A DNA stretch of 64,000 nucleotides from Litorimonas cladophorae (GCF_014652455.1 NZ_BMYV01000003.1:310001-374000); one strand, 5' to 3'; counted from the first letter of the stretch, positions 45,175 through 55,744 are shown. Program-made: numbers and translations. The notes: a model not told the origin generated them from the sequence alone.

Positions 45175-45200
45175 AAAAGCCGCCCCGTAGGACGGCTTTT
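45175..45200. terminator. Bidirectional terminator between XRE gene and infB
   Basis: AAAAGCCG/CGGCTTTT stem around a 10-base loop, with A and T runs on both sides, serving both convergent genes. Confidence 0.85.
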
Positions 45201-45228
45201 CTTATATGATTTCGAAATGATCGACAGC

Positions 45229-47853
45229 CTAGTCGAGTGTGCGGTCTAGCATCTCGACGGTGAAGCACTCGATCTGATCGCCTTTGCGCAGATCGTGATA
45301 GCCTTCAAAGCCCATACCACATTCCATACCGGCCTGAACCTTTGGCACTTCGTCTTTGAAGCGTTTGAGCGTGGAGAGGTAACCTTCGTGAATGACGACG
45401 TCATCACGCAGCAAGCGCACGCCTGCACCGCGTTCGACACGGCCTTCGGTAACTTTACAACCCGCGATTTTACCCAGCTTGCTGATATCGAAGATTTCCA
45501 GCGCTTCGGCGTAACCGATGAAGGTTTCTTTGCGTTCTGGCGCGAGCATACCTTCGAGCGCACCTTTGATCTCCTCTAGGAGCTCATAGATGATCGAGTA
45601 ATAGCGAATTTCGACGCCTTCACGCTCTGCCAGATCTTTGGCTTGGCGGTTGGCCCGTACGTTAAAGGCGATAATTGGAGCGCCCGAAATTTTCGCCTGC
45701 TGCACGTCGCTTTCGGAAATACCGCCAGCCGCCGAATAGACAACCTTGGCGCGGACTTCGTCATTGCCGAGCGCCTCAAGGGAGCTCTTGATCGCTTGCG
45801 CGGAACCTTCAACGTCAGCTTTGACGAGAAGTGGGAGATCGGAAACCTCTTTGTTCTGCAATTTCGCCATCATTTGTTCCATCGACGCCATCGCGCTTGG
45901 GGGCTCGATTTCAGCATCCTTGCGTTTCTGAACACGATATTCGCAAATCTCACGCGCTTTTTGCTCGTCTTCCACAACCGCGAAAGGTTCGCCTGGCATA
46001 GGCGCGCCGTCGAGACCCATGAGTTCAATCGCTTCGGACGGGCCAGCTGTTTTCAACGTCTTGCCTTTTTCGTCCATCATGGCTTTGACTTTGCCCCAAT
46101 GTTCGCCAGCAACCACAACGGCACCACGTTTAAGCGTACCGCGTTTAACGAGAAGCGTCGCAACAGCGCCGCGACCTTTTTCAATTTTGGATTCGATGAC
46201 CAAACCATCGGCATTACGCGTTGGGTTGGCTTTCAATTCCATCAATTCAGCTTGGTTGACGATGGCTTCAGCCAGATCTTGTAGACCTGTCTTTTCCTTC
46301 GCGGAGACCTGAATGGCCTGCGTTTCGCCGGACATGCTTTCGGTGATGATATTGTGCTGCAAGAGGTCCGTCTCAACTTTCGTTGGGTTGGCCTCATAGG
46401 CATCCATCTTGTTAATCGCGACAATGATCGGCTTGTCTGCGCTTTGAGCGTATTTGATCGACTCGATTGTCTGCGGCATGACACCATCATCGGCAGCCAC
46501 AACCAGAACCACAATATCGACCGCTTCGGCACCACGTGTCCGCATTTGGCTAAACGCCGCGTGACCTGGGGTATCAAGTACAGTGATCTTGTCGCCAGAT
46601 TTCAATTTGATCTGATAAGCACCAATATGTTGGGTAATGCCACCGGCTTCGCCAGAGGCCACATCTGTCGTGCGCAGAGCGTCCAACAACGATGTTTTAC
46701 CATGGTCAACGTGACCCATAATCGCAATGACGGGCGCGCGCGGCTTACGATCTTTTTCGTCCGACGGTGTGTCGTCGATGATGAAGTCATGCTCGACATC
46801 GGCATCAGAGACACGTTTGACGATGTGACCAAAATCTTCGACAATCAATTCCGCCAAATCCGCATCGATGACGTCATTCACGCCGTGGCTTTCGCCTTGT
46901 TGCGAGAGGTATTTGATAACCGCATTGCCACGTTCTGACATACGGTTCGCGAGATCCGCAATTGTCAGCGTTTCAGGAATTGTAACTTCGCGTTGGACCT
47001 TATCGGCACCGCGACCACCACCACGTTGACGTGCTTTTTCACGCTCACGAGCCCGCTTCATAGAGGCGAGCGAACGTTGACGGTCATCATTGCCTGACAG
47101 GGCAGAGACGATTGTCAGCTTACCGCGACGACGCTTAGTTTCGCCCTTGGAGCGAGTTGGCGGCGGCGTTGCGCGCTTCTTCTTCACACGGCCGCCAGCT
47201 TTTTCTAGCTCGGAGCGCTCATCAGATTTCGGCGCATCTTTCTTCGCCAACGGAGAGCCGACCGCTTTTTTCTGTACCTTGGCAGCCGCTTCGGCTTCAG
47301 CCTTTTTCTTCGCGGCCTCTTCCTCTTCGAGCCGTTTCATCTCAATGGCTTCTTGCTCGCGACGTTTTTCTTCCAGTAGCGCACGCTCTTCTTCGACGCG
47401 GGCGAGACGGGCTTCTTCTTCGGCCTTGCGAAGTAGAGCGCGTTCTTCCTGCTGTTTCTGAGCAGAGCTCAGCGCGGCTTGGCGCTTAAGGAATTCAGCC
47501 TTGGACAAACCGAGCTTACGGGCAGCCTCTGCGGCGGCATCAACATTGCGACGCTGCTGCGGCTTTGGTGCGATTGCGGGCTTAGGGGCCGCAGGCTTTT
47601 TAGGGGCCATAGGCGTCATTGGCGGCTTAGGCCCTTTTGAGGCGCCGGATGAAACTCCAGGCACAGCACCAGGCTGCGGACCTTTCGGTTTCGCCGCGCC
47701 CGTTCCCGGACGCATAATGATTTTTTTCTTCTTCTCGACCACCACTGCCGAAGGCGAGCTAGAGCGACGAGGGCTGCGGTTTGGTCCGCCAAGCGTCAAT
47801 GGACGCCTTGCGCCAGGTTTGGCACCGGGTTTGTTGTTATTGTTGTCTGTCAT
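45229..47853 (-). CDS. infB: Translation initiation factor IF-2
   Basis: 874-residue GTPase placing initiator tRNA on the 30S. Long basic N-terminus (~1-130), a Glu/Ala/Lys coiled-coil stretch (~130-200), IF2-N repeat ([22 protein letters not shown]), then the G domain with G1 [17 protein letters not shown] (about 376-392), G3 LDTPGHAAF and G4 INKMD, and domains II-IV ending with [13 protein letters not shown]. Follows the YlxR-L7Ae gene on the same strand. Confidence 0.97.
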   Translation of the reverse strand: MTDNNNNKPGAKPGARRPLTLGGPNRSPRRSSSPSAVVVEKKKKIIMRPGTGAAKPKGPQPGAVPGVSSGASKGPKPPMTPMAPKKPAAPKPAIAPKPQQRRNVDAAAEAARKLGLSKAEFLKRQAALSSAQKQQEERALLRKAEEEARLARVEEERALLEEKRREQEAIEMKRLEEEEAAKKKAEAEAAAKVQKKAVGSPLAKKDAPKSDERSELEKAGGRVKKKRATPPPTRSKGETKRRRGKLTIVSALSGNDDRQRSLASMKRAREREKARQRGGGRGADKVQREVTIPETLTIADLANRMSERGNAVIKYLSQQGESHGVNDVIDADLAELIVEDFGHIVKRVSDADVEHDFIIDDTPSDEKDRKPRAPVIAIMGHVDHGKTSLLDALRTTDVASGEAGGITQHIGAYQIKLKSGDKITVLDTPGHAAFSQMRTRGAEAVDIVVLVVAADDGVMPQTIESIKYAQSADKPIIVAINKMDAYEANPTKVETDLLQHNIITESMSGETQAIQVSAKEKTGLQDLAEAIVNQAELMELKANPTRNADGLVIESKIEKGRGAVATLLVKRGTLKRGAVVVAGEHWGKVKAMMDEKGKTLKTAGPSEAIELMGLDGAPMPGEPFAVVEDEQKAREICEYRVQKRKDAEIEPPSAMASMEQMMAKLQNKEVSDLPLLVKADVEGSAQAIKSSLEALGNDEVRAKVVYSAAGGISESDVQQAKISGAPIIAFNVRANRQAKDLAEREGVEIRYYSIIYELLEEIKGALEGMLAPERKETFIGYAEALEIFDISKLGKIAGCKVTEGRVERGAGVRLLRDDVVIHEGYLSTLKRFKDEVPKVQAGMECGMGFEGYHDLRKGDQIECFTVEMLDRTLD

Positions 47854-48039
47854 ATCTTTATCCTGCGAAGCGGGGCCGGGTCATAACGCCGGGTGGCCGT
47901 TTCGCGTGTAGGTTCCTTGCTCGCGCGGAAAGTGCGCGTAACTTAGGGGAATTGGCGCATTTGGCAACATAGAATCACCGCTCGCCGTAAAATGTCTATT
48001 CCGGGCATAACCGCCCCGGTCACGGGACCTATACGCGCA

Positions 48040-48873
48040 TTAGAAAGCTTCGTGCTGAGCGTCTGCCCAGCCCTCCGGTACAAGCGGAATAAACCCGCTT
48101 AAGCGTCGAGCAGAAAAGCCCAATGATTTCGCAATTCGGCCATGCGGAATGGCGCAATGAATGATCGCTTCACGCCCCACAACGGCCCCAATTTCTTGGC
48201 TGTTAAAACATCCGATTACGCGTGGCAGCGGCAATTCAACTTCATGTGCGATGGCCTTGGACAGCGTGCGGATTTTTCCGCGCGCGCCGGCTGCGCCATC
48301 AAACGCCTCAATGCGCCAACCCAGCGCATCCGCGCGGGCCGCTGACATAACTTGGTCAAAGCCGATAAAGAGCTTGCCAGATTTTTTGGCCATCCCAATC
48401 AGGGACAGAACATGTCGACGCAAGCCATCAACGACTTGATCTTCTAAATCTGCAGGGACTTTGATATTTCCCTTAAAACCGCGTTTGAAGCCACCCTTTT
48501 TGGTGGCGACCTCAAGATCTTCACGGGTTGAACTCACCCACACACCACGGCCGGGTAATTTGCCAAGGATGTCAGGATAAACTGTATTCTCTGGCCCCAC
48601 CACAAATCGGATCATCTCACGCGGGTCGCGGACCTCATTTCGAGACACACAGCGACGCTCACGCGATTTGTGACCGCGCGTGTCAATGTGGTCATCAGGG
48701 ACAATAACTTCAGGTTGGCTCTTCAAGAGGCGCGATATGGGGGCTGGAGCGAGGAAAGGCAAGGTTTGTGTTCTCTGCACACCGCATGACCCTGTTTGTA
48801 TCACGTCTTGTCCGGCTAAGTTAATTTTGCCCCAGCTGCCGTCACCATAATCACCTACATTTGCAAATCCCAC
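48040..48873 (-). CDS. YlxR-L7Ae fusion RNA-binding protein
   Basis: Predicted nucleic-acid-binding protein: DUF448/YlxR domain (RERRCVSRNEVRDPREMIRFVVGP, then LPGRGVWVSSTRED; residues ~72-125 of the longest frame) fused to an L7Ae/ribosomal L30e-like domain (LIGMAKKSGKLFIGFDQVMSA). The fusion is typical of alphaproteobacterial nusA-infB operons. The start is uncertain: the longest frame begins with GTG at 48873, but ~70 residues before RERRC look unlike the family; a TTG at 48726 is an alternative. 187 bp upstream of infB on the same strand. Confidence 0.85.
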   Translation of the reverse strand: MGFANVGDYGDGSWGKINLAGQDVIQTGSCGVQRTQTLPFLAPAPISRLLKSQPEVIVPDDHIDTRGHKSRERRCVSRNEVRDPREMIRFVVGPENTVYPDILGKLPGRGVWVSSTREDLEVATKKGGFKRGFKGNIKVPADLEDQVVDGLRRHVLSLIGMAKKSGKLFIGFDQVMSAARADALGWRIEAFDGAAGARGKIRTLSKAIAHEVELPLPRVIGCFNSQEIGAVVGREAIIHCAIPHGRIAKSLGFSARRLSGFIPLVPEGWADAQHEAF

Positions 48874-48951
48874 ACAGCCTGATGCCGCTGGGGTCTGGAT
48901 TCACTCTGACTGATTTTGCATAGTCGAGCTTCGATTCGGGACCCTCGCACT

Positions 48952-49542
48952 ATGGCTAAGCTCTACTTTAATTACTCAGCCATGAATGCTGGCAAGTCGA
49001 CGATCTTGCTGCAATCTTCCTATAACTATCATGAACGGGGGATGCGGACGCTATTGATCAAGCCGACGATTGATACGCGTGAAGGCGTTGAGGCCCAAAT
49101 TAGCTCCCGTATCGGCCTCACCGCACAGGCTGACCTGATAACCCCCACTCAAGATTTGGAGGTTCATATTCGGGATACGCATGCGGCCAATCCGATTGAT
49201 TGCGTACTTGTCGATGAAGCGCAGTTCCTGTCTGAAGCCCAGGTTTGGCAACTCGCGAAGGTCGCCGACGAATTGAGGATGCCAATCATGTGTTACGGGT
49301 TGCGCACCGATTTTCGCGGTAAATTATTCCCGGGCAGCGCCGCCCTCCTTTCAATTGCTGATAATGTCAAAGAGATTAAAACGCTCTGTTGGTGCGGGCG
49401 CAAAGCCACCATGACCTTACGCGTCAGCAAAACAGGCTCCGCCGTGACACGCGGCGCACAAGTCGAGATCGGCGGCAATGATCGCTATGTCTCTCTGTGT
49501 CGAAAACATTGGGTCGCAAAAGAAATTCGCCAAGAGAGCTAA
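48952..49542 (+). CDS. tdk: Thymidine kinase
   Basis: 196-residue type II thymidine kinase, salvaging thymidine with ATP. P-loop [16 protein letters not shown] (residues ~11-26), DEAQF ([14 protein letters not shown]) and the lid and zinc region ([12 protein letters not shown], then C-terminal SLCRKHW) are intact. ATG at 48952 gives the usual [16 protein letters not shown] start. Inserted between nusA and ylxR on the opposite strand; PLP decarboxylase follows. Confidence 0.96.
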   Translation: MAKLYFNYSAMNAGKSTILLQSSYNYHERGMRTLLIKPTIDTREGVEAQISSRIGLTAQADLITPTQDLEVHIRDTHAANPIDCVLVDEAQFLSEAQVWQLAKVADELRMPIMCYGLRTDFRGKLFPGSAALLSIADNVKEIKTLCWCGRKATMTLRVSKTGSAVTRGAQVEIGGNDRYVSLCRKHWVAKEIRQES

Positions 49543-49656
49543 GACCGCAGTTTTATTCCGCTGCGCGATAAAGCGCGCTAACATTGCGCATGTCATTGGG
49601 CTGTATTGCTGTTAAGTAGCCTCTCACCCCGACTTTTAAATGAGGACGCTGCGCAC

Positions 49657-51033
49657 ATGGAACAGAGTTTAGAGATTTTCAATCGGCTGGTCACCGACCT
49701 TCTGGCCGACGAAGCCAAGAACCCTGTCGCAGAATACGTACCTTCGGCAACCCTCTATGAGCGCCTTGACCTGAAGCTACAGAATGAAGGTTTAAGTGTG
49801 GCAGAATTGGAGGCCGCGCTGAAAGACCTCGTCTTCACCACCCCGCGAACAGGCACGCCTGCGTTTTTCAACCAGCTTTTTGGCGGCCGAAATGAGAAAG
49901 CAATCCTCGGCGATCTCTTAGCTGTCATTCTCAACAATAGTATGGCGACGTATAAGGCCGCAGGCCCGCAGATTGGCGTTGAGAAAACGGTTCTGCGCGA
50001 GCTTTGCAATCTGATTGGCTGGGATGAAAATTCGGATGGAACACTCGCGCCAGGTGGCTCCATGACAAATTTCATGGGCATGTTGATGGCCCGGGACCGC
50101 TTTAACGAGAAAACCAGATATGAAGGCGTTCATCAAAAAATGACGGTCTATACGTCGGTGGAAAGCCATTACAGCACGCCGAAAAACGCCGCCTTTGCAG
50201 GGATTGGCCGTGACAATGTTCGAAAAATTGGGACCGACGCCAACGGACGCATGGACAATAAATTACTGCGTGAAGCGATTGAAGCCGATATTGCAAATGA
50301 CCTGCACCCCATCCTTATTAATTGCACAGCCGGTACGACCGTTTTGGCGGCTTTTGATGATCTAGCGGGCGCCTCGGAAATTGCGAAAGAGTATGGTATT
50401 TGGCTGCATGTGGATGGCGCCTATTGCGGCTCAGTCATATTCAGCGAGAAATACAAACACCTGATTAAAGGCGTCGAAAACGTCGACTCTTTCACTCTGA
50501 ACGCGCATAAAATGATGGGCACGCCGCTGAGCTGTTCCCTAATTGTCGTTAAAGATAAGAAACATCTCCATGATTCATTCTCGAACGATGCGACCTATTT
50601 ATATCAGACCGACCATGATGAGTTTAATCCCGGTAAAACCTCGATTCAATGTGGGCGTCGAAATGATGCGCTAAAGTTTTGGGTGCTTTGGAAAAGCGTC
50701 GGGACCCGTGGTCTTGCCCAGATTGTCGAGCAGGAGTTTTCACTCGCCGATGTCGGGCGTGATTATGTCCGAAACCATCCTGATTATGTCGACTATAGTG
50801 TCGATGACACGGTGGCGGTTTGTTTTAATTACAAAGGCATTCCCGCCGAAGACATTTGCACGAAACTTTATGAACATTCCGAGCTCCTTGTCGGATATGG
50901 ATCCTTCCGAGACACGACATTTATCCGCCTCGTCACGATTAATTCAGGCAATCAAAAAGAAGATATTTTGCTGTTCTTCAAGAAGCTGGAAGCGTTTGTG
51001 GAAGAGAATGCCGCGTTATTTTCCTTGAATTAA
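49657..51033 (+). CDS. Group II PLP-dependent decarboxylase (glutamate/cysteine-sulfinate type)
   Basis: 458-residue amino-acid decarboxylase. PLP-site motifs: TSVESHYS and the Lys-bearing NAHKMMGTP (Schiff-base Lys), with HVDGAYCGS (Asp binding PLP) before it. N-terminal FFNQLFGGRN fits the group that includes GAD65, CSAD and bacterial aspartate/cysteine-sulfinate decarboxylases. Substrate undetermined. The ATG at 49657 (AGCAC context) is chosen; the frame is open from TTG at 49606. Its last 18 bp overlap the convergent sulfotransferase gene. Confidence 0.88.
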   Translation: MEQSLEIFNRLVTDLLADEAKNPVAEYVPSATLYERLDLKLQNEGLSVAELEAALKDLVFTTPRTGTPAFFNQLFGGRNEKAILGDLLAVILNNSMATYKAAGPQIGVEKTVLRELCNLIGWDENSDGTLAPGGSMTNFMGMLMARDRFNEKTRYEGVHQKMTVYTSVESHYSTPKNAAFAGIGRDNVRKIGTDANGRMDNKLLREAIEADIANDLHPILINCTAGTTVLAAFDDLAGASEIAKEYGIWLHVDGAYCGSVIFSEKYKHLIKGVENVDSFTLNAHKMMGTPLSCSLIVVKDKKHLHDSFSNDATYLYQTDHDEFNPGKTSIQCGRRNDALKFWVLWKSVGTRGLAQIVEQEFSLADVGRDYVRNHPDYVDYSVDDTVAVCFNYKGIPAEDICTKLYEHSELLVGYGSFRDTTFIRLVTINSGNQKEDILLFFKKLEAFVEENAALFSLN

Positions 51034-51744
51034 GCCCCGCGTTTCAGATTGATCTTCTGCAAAAAGGTCATTGAGGAAAACTTGATCGGTTTTTGAAAGC
51101 GCTGGCAAATTCTGAGCCATCGCGACTGGTCTTACGAAGCTGGGTTCAGTTAGGTAACTTGGGACACCCAAAAAATTCCATATTCTGTCCATCTCAACGC
51201 TATGATTATTCAGCAGGTCCTCTTGCTGGAGGATGTGAACATTTTTTCGCCCGAAGAGATCAAATGCGCGCCTTAATTGCGGGGCGTAAAATCCGCGCTC
51301 TACATATGAGAACACACGGAGGCCGTTTCCGAGAGAGACGCGGTTTCGGCCCTCTCGGATGGCCTCCGAAAATGAAAGGGTTTCTTTGCCTTTCGAGACG
51401 CGCATAGCCCAGTGTGAGAAGGCGCGGTGTGTTGGATCCCTAAGGCAGATGATCATCCGCATGTTTGGGTTATAGGCCGCGATACGTTCCATTGAGTTAG
51501 GCCAATACGTGTAAGCGGGAGTGGCTTCGCCTCTAATTTGGGTCGCGGTCGCACCAACAAAGTTTTGATGATAGGTGTCGTAATTGGGGTTCGTCCAATC
51601 CCGCGTTTCTTTGTCGAAAAAATGAAGCTCCTTTGTCTCCGACATAAAAATCTCAGGGTTTTGTTTGAGAAAACTCTGGAGCGCCGTAGTTCCAGATTTT
51701 TGCATTCCCGCAATTAAAAAGTCGATCGGTTTCATATCTAACAT
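51016..51744 (-). CDS. Sulfotransferase family protein (PAPS-dependent)
   Basis: 242 residues. 5'-PSB loop FLIAGMQKSGTTAL (residues ~9-22), then ETKELHFFD and the 3'-PB motif MRMIICLRDPTHRAFSHW (residues ~92-110), and YVERGFYAPQLRRAFDLFG. This is a canonical bacterial sulfotransferase, closer to heparan-type enzymes than the two P-loop proteins in the 5-12 kb block. Lies downstream of nusA with a terminator between, overlapping the PLP decarboxylase tail. Confidence 0.9.
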   Translation of the reverse strand: MLDMKPIDFLIAGMQKSGTTALQSFLKQNPEIFMSETKELHFFDKETRDWTNPNYDTYHQNFVGATATQIRGEATPAYTYWPNSMERIAAYNPNMRMIICLRDPTHRAFSHWAMRVSKGKETLSFSEAIREGRNRVSLGNGLRVFSYVERGFYAPQLRRAFDLFGRKNVHILQQEDLLNNHSVEMDRIWNFLGVPSYLTEPSFVRPVAMAQNLPALSKTDQVFLNDLFAEDQSETRGLIQGK

Positions 51745-51830
51745 TGATTTCGTCTGCTTCGGTTTCGGCTAGCAAAGTACTTAGATTACTGCCTCGCAGC
51801 AACTCGTTAACGAGAAAGCCAGGCAACAAA

Positions 51831-51858
51831 AAACCGCCGCTCTTTCGAACGGCGGTTT
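51831..51858 (-). terminator. Rho-independent terminator of nusA
   Basis: AAACCGCCG/CGGCGGTTT stem (51831-51839 and 51850-51858) with a T run on the minus strand. It ends the rimP-nusA unit, so the downstream ylxR-infB genes need their own promoter. Confidence 0.85.
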
Positions 51859-51882
51859 AATTTATTCAGCGGTTGGAACGCT

Positions 51883-53538
51883 CTAGTTAAAGAGCGTCTC
51901 GGCTGTCGGTTCCGCTGCAACGGCGTCTTCGGCCGCGGCTTCTTCTTCACCTTCAACAGGCTCTGGCTCTAGCGCTGACTCGTCGATCCAACCGGCTGCG
52001 ACGCGGGCCATCATGATGAGGCGTGTCGCTTCGACATCGGTCAGTTTCATGTCTTCGATCATGCCCGCTTCATGCGTGCGTTCGCCGTTTCTATATTCGG
52101 AGTAACCGTTCAGGTCATCCGGAACGAGGCCAGCCACATCTTCGACAGTTTTGATTTCGTTCTCACCGAAGCGCACAGCCATTGGCAGTGTAACGCCTTC
52201 GATTTGGAGAACGCCATCTTCGACGCCGAGTTCGACGCGTTTGGCGTCTTGCTCTGCAGCGATGGTGTCCAGATATTCACGGGCACGAACCTGTAGCTCT
52301 TCGGCCGTCTCGTCATCAAAGCCTTCGATGGAGGTCAGGTCAGCCAATGCGACGTAACCGACTTCTTCCATCGTTTCGAAACCTTCGGAGACGAGAAGCT
52401 GTGCAACCATTTCGTCGACGTCGAGGCCTTTCATGAAGAGCTCGGAACGCTCTTTGAACTCTTGCTGGCGACGCTCAGACTCTTGCTCTTCCGTCAAGAT
52501 ATCCAAAGCCCAACCTGAGAGTTGCGAGGCAAGACGCACGTTTTGGCCACGACGACCAATGGCGAGCGAAAGCTGCTCTTCTGGGACAACGACTTCGATT
52601 TTGCCATTGGCTTCATCGATGACAACTTTCGAAACAGCGGCAGGCTGCAACGCATTGACGATGAACGTACCCATGTCTTCTGTGTAAGGAATGATGTCGA
52701 TCCGTTCGCCTTGCAGCTCATTGACAACGGCCTGAACGCGGGAACCGCGCATACCGACGCAGGCCCCGACGGGGTCGATGGAACTGTCATTGGAATAGAC
52801 AGCGATCTTGGCGCGGGAGCCAGGGTCGCGTGCGACGCCAACGATTTGGATGATACCTTCGTACACTTCTGGCACTTCTTGCGCGAAGAGTTGCGCCATG
52901 AATTGCGGATGCGCGCGAGACAGGAAGATTTGGCTGCCGCGCGGCTCTTCGCGGACGTCCATGATGTAGGAGCGGATACGGTCACCAGATTTGACGTTCT
53001 CACGCGGGAGAGCTTGATCACGACGGATGACGCCTTCGGCACGGCCAAGATCAACAATGATGTGACCATATTCGACGCGCTTGACGATACCATTGATGAT
53101 TTCGCCAACGCGGTCTTTGAATTCCATGAATTGACGCGCACGTTCGGCATCGCGGACTTTGCCCATGATGACTTGTTTTGCCATTTGCGCTTGGACGCGG
53201 CCAAATTCGAGCGGCGGGAGCGTTGTCGAAATCAGATCGCCAACTTCTTGTAGCTTATTATCCATCCGTGCGGTGGAGATGCCGACCTGTGTCGTTTCAT
53301 TTTCAACGGCGTCATCTTCGACGACTGTGATCACGCGAGCCAAAGTTTGCTCACCCGTGGCTGGGTTGATCTTGGCGCGAATGTCGAGCTCTGCACCATA
53401 ACGGAGGCGAGCGGCCTTTTGGATCGCTTCTTCGATAGCTTCCAAGACGATAGACTCGTCGATGGATTTCTCGCTGGCGACAGCTTTGGCAATCTGGATA
53501 AGTTCCAGCTTATTGGCGGAAATTCCTGCGGTGGACAT
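51883..53538 (-). CDS. nusA: Transcription termination/antitermination protein NusA
   Basis: 551 residues: N-terminal RNAP-binding domain (to ~135), S1 domain ([21 protein letters not shown]), KH1 ([15 protein letters not shown]) and KH2 ([16 protein letters not shown]), then two AR-like C-terminal repeats ([17 protein letters not shown]) and an acidic tail. Length and layout are usual for alphaproteobacteria. Follows rimP by 1 bp. NusA acts in transcription pausing and termination. Confidence 0.97.
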   Translation of the reverse strand: MSTAGISANKLELIQIAKAVASEKSIDESIVLEAIEEAIQKAARLRYGAELDIRAKINPATGEQTLARVITVVEDDAVENETTQVGISTARMDNKLQEVGDLISTTLPPLEFGRVQAQMAKQVIMGKVRDAERARQFMEFKDRVGEIINGIVKRVEYGHIIVDLGRAEGVIRRDQALPRENVKSGDRIRSYIMDVREEPRGSQIFLSRAHPQFMAQLFAQEVPEVYEGIIQIVGVARDPGSRAKIAVYSNDSSIDPVGACVGMRGSRVQAVVNELQGERIDIIPYTEDMGTFIVNALQPAAVSKVVIDEANGKIEVVVPEEQLSLAIGRRGQNVRLASQLSGWALDILTEEQESERRQQEFKERSELFMKGLDVDEMVAQLLVSEGFETMEEVGYVALADLTSIEGFDDETAEELQVRAREYLDTIAAEQDAKRVELGVEDGVLQIEGVTLPMAVRFGENEIKTVEDVAGLVPDDLNGYSEYRNGERTHEAGMIEDMKLTDVEATRLIMMARVAAGWIDESALEPEPVEGEEEAAAEDAVAAEPTAETLFN

Positions 53539-53539
53539 C

Positions 53540-54106
53540 TTAGTCTTCCTTTTCAGCAGTTGAATTTGAATCCGCTGACTCAGAATCTTTCTGGGCAGCT
53601 TCTTTGGCCTCTTGGCCCTTTTTAATGAGTTCGTCGGTAATCAACAGTTTCGCTTCGGCAATCCAATCGAAAGGAATGGAGGCGGTGCTATCGGATTCAC
53701 CGTCGAGATTAATATCGACATGACCATCTTCGACACCCGCCAAAGTCCCGCGAAAGCGTTTGCGACCCTCGACGAGGCGGTCCAACTCGATACGCGCCAT
53801 ATAGCCTTCGTAAAATTCAAAGGCGGCAAGATCGGTGAGCGGACGGTCCAGCCCCGGAGAGCTAACTTCGAGCATATAAGGATCGCTGATTGGGTCTTCG
53901 ACTTCCATGATCGCGGACAACTCACGCGAGAGGTCAGCGCAGTTTTCAACGCTCATGAGACCATCTTTGATACGCTCGGCCATGATTTGCACGGTCTGAC
54001 GTTTGCCCGCCATGACGCGCACCCGCACGATATGCAGACCTAAATCAGCGGCAATTGGCTCGGCCAGCGCGAGAATACGCTCGTCTTTATTTGTCTTGGT
54101 CTTCAT
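53540..54106 (-). CDS. rimP: Ribosome maturation factor RimP
   Basis: 188-residue 30S assembly factor. Motifs ALAEPIAADLGLHIVRVRV, CADLSRELSAIMEVEDPI and SDPYMLEVSSPGLDRPL, as expected; a Ser/Glu/Lys-rich tail is longer than usual. The open frame extends to 54406 but passes through a terminator and a repeat; the ATG at 54106 is the family start. First gene of the rimP-nusA operon. Confidence 0.95.
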   Translation of the reverse strand: MKTKTNKDERILALAEPIAADLGLHIVRVRVMAGKRQTVQIMAERIKDGLMSVENCADLSRELSAIMEVEDPISDPYMLEVSSPGLDRPLTDLAAFEFYEGYMARIELDRLVEGRKRFRGTLAGVEDGHVDINLDGESDSTASIPFDWIAEAKLLITDELIKKGQEAKEAAQKDSESADSNSTAEKED

Positions 54107-54140
54107 ATGAAGTCCGTCTTTCCACCCTATTTCAGGCAAT

Positions 54141-54163
54141 AAAAAAAGCGACCCGAGGGCCGC
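54141..54163 (-). terminator. Terminator-like hairpin before rimP
   Basis: GCGGCCC/GGGTCGC stem (one G-T pair) followed by TTTTTTT on the minus strand. It lies between the promoter-like motif of repeat copy 1 (54206-54234) and the rimP ATG; it either ends the DUF2341 gene transcript or acts as an attenuator in the rimP leader. Confidence 0.65.
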
Positions 54164-54235
54164 CCTGTCAGCATCTTGTGCTGCGGGATTGTTTTTGTTG
54201 ATCCTTAGATAGGCTAGACACGCGGGATTGGCAAG
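54161..54235 (-). repeat. 75-bp direct repeat, copy 1 (upstream of rimP)
   Basis: 75 bases, 72 identical to 55745-55819. On the minus strand it holds TTGCCA (54234-54229), 17 bases, TATCTA (54211-54206), a good sigma70-type promoter pair. Also a short CAGCA/TGCTG hairpin at one end. Confidence 0.85.
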
Positions 54236-54260
54236 CCCCAAACGCGTTGCGCCCCACAGC

Positions 54261-55685
54261 TCAATCCAAGCGCCCCAAAATTCGGATGGAGAAGCTGGGT
54301 TGATCTCCGCTGTCATTGGGATTGAATTCGCCTGAGGGTGTGAACCGTACGTGGGTGACGTCGCCGTCAAATGGGGTGGATGGGACATAGGTGAAATCTG
54401 TACCATCTATAGAAAAGGACACATTGTCGCCCGTATCTGTAGGACCACCATAAGTGAAGCCCAAGCCTGACGGGACGGCGCCATCATCGAATTGAAACAC
54501 CCTTGTCCCCGTGGTCATGAGGGACATATTAGGTGGGAACACATCGGTCAGTGCGATTGTGCCTGCATCAACTTTTTGCCCGGGGTTTGTGATTTCCAGA
54601 TCGTAACGCGCAATCGCACCGGGGATAAAATATGGCGTCGGACTGGATGCGTCCATCACGAGGGATTTGGTCGCCCCCAATTCTGTGCTGCAACTCTCGG
54701 CGCTGGCTTTGGCCACGCTCACCGTCGTCGCGATACAGCGCGAGGCCCGCAGGGAGAAGTTTGACGAGGACAAGTCCTGCCAAGGTCCACCCGGGGCGCG
54801 CGCTTGAAACCCCGTGGGGCCATCGCAGCACCCTTCAAAACCCAGAGCTTCATAGCGGTGCCAGCCTTCGGGCAGGAAGATGTCGCCCTCTAATGTCTCC
54901 GCGGTATTGCCGTAATTATTTGCCCACCACAGATCGTCATTCCATTGTTCTTCTAACTCGACCCCACGCACATAGAGATGCCCGCCGCGTCCGAAATCCC
55001 CGCCATAGCGAAAGCCCCACGTGCCTTCTGTTGCGGAAGTGACGTTTAAAACCGCGCTGACGCACCAGCCATAATTGCCATTTGTTCCGCCCAGCGCGCG
55101 ATTGTTCAGTCCCGAAATCGTGGTGCGGACACTGTCATCCACGTCGACCGTCGCGGCGCTAAATTGCGCGAGCCCATCGGCAGGACTGATCGGGTCAGCG
55201 GTGGAGACGCGACTGCGCAGACGCACGCCTACATCGGGGAACACGGCCCCTGCATTATTCCCAGAAGGCAAGCTTTCATCGCCCAAATAGATATACAGGG
55301 TCTCGCTTGTGCCGGGCGGTAAGGTCGGCAGGCGGACATAAAAACTCGCTGTGCGCGCCACACTGTCCCAGCCCGCCACGACGAAATTCACAGGCGTCAG
55401 ATCATCGCCCAAAAAGACGCGGGCATCATTCCCGGCCAGCGAGAAATTATAACTGGCTGGAATATCGGCACTGGTTAAATCAATTCGGATTTCATCGGCG
55501 TGGCCCGCTGCGCCCGCCGTAATGGTGACGGGAATACGGTGACGGAAGCTACAGCTTTGTTCTGGCCATTCGGCATAGGCCAGCTGGGCCTGAAAGCTGA
55601 GTGTCAAAACACTCAGACAAACCAAAAGAAACCGCGCCAGAGCGAGGTGTCGAGAATATACGATCCTCTCCGTCCACATGCGCAA
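54261..55685 (-). CDS. Secreted DUF2341 and DUF11-like surface protein
   Basis: 474 residues: signal peptide (to ~38), then a DUF2341-type beta domain (RHRIPVTITAGAAGHADEIRI, RVFLGDDLTPVNFVVAGWD, ETLYIYLGDESLP; residues ~45-155), a central carbohydrate- or MSHQ-like region, and a C-terminal DUF11-like repeat (YDLEITNPGQKVDAGTIALTDVFPPNMSL, partial). A secreted or surface adhesin-like protein. It lies between two copies of a 75-bp repeat, each preceding a gene. Confidence 0.75.
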   Translation of the reverse strand: MRMWTERIVYSRHLALARFLLVCLSVLTLSFQAQLAYAEWPEQSCSFRHRIPVTITAGAAGHADEIRIDLTSADIPASYNFSLAGNDARVFLGDDLTPVNFVVAGWDSVARTASFYVRLPTLPPGTSETLYIYLGDESLPSGNNAGAVFPDVGVRLRSRVSTADPISPADGLAQFSAATVDVDDSVRTTISGLNNRALGGTNGNYGWCVSAVLNVTSATEGTWGFRYGGDFGRGGHLYVRGVELEEQWNDDLWWANNYGNTAETLEGDIFLPEGWHRYEALGFEGCCDGPTGFQARAPGGPWQDLSSSNFSLRASRCIATTVSVAKASAESCSTELGATKSLVMDASSPTPYFIPGAIARYDLEITNPGQKVDAGTIALTDVFPPNMSLMTTGTRVFQFDDGAVPSGLGFTYGGPTDTGDNVSFSIDGTDFTYVPSTPFDGDVTHVRFTPSGEFNPNDSGDQPSFSIRILGRLD

Positions 55686-55744
55686 GAGTGTGAGGGGTTA
55701 TGGTTAATTAGGGGTTTATGGGGTTTTGGGGGTGGTTAGAAGGT

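Noticed and set aside
54106-54406. N-terminal extension of RimP by 100 residues
   Set aside because: The extra frame crosses a terminator-like hairpin and the 75-bp repeat, and contains no RimP sequence.
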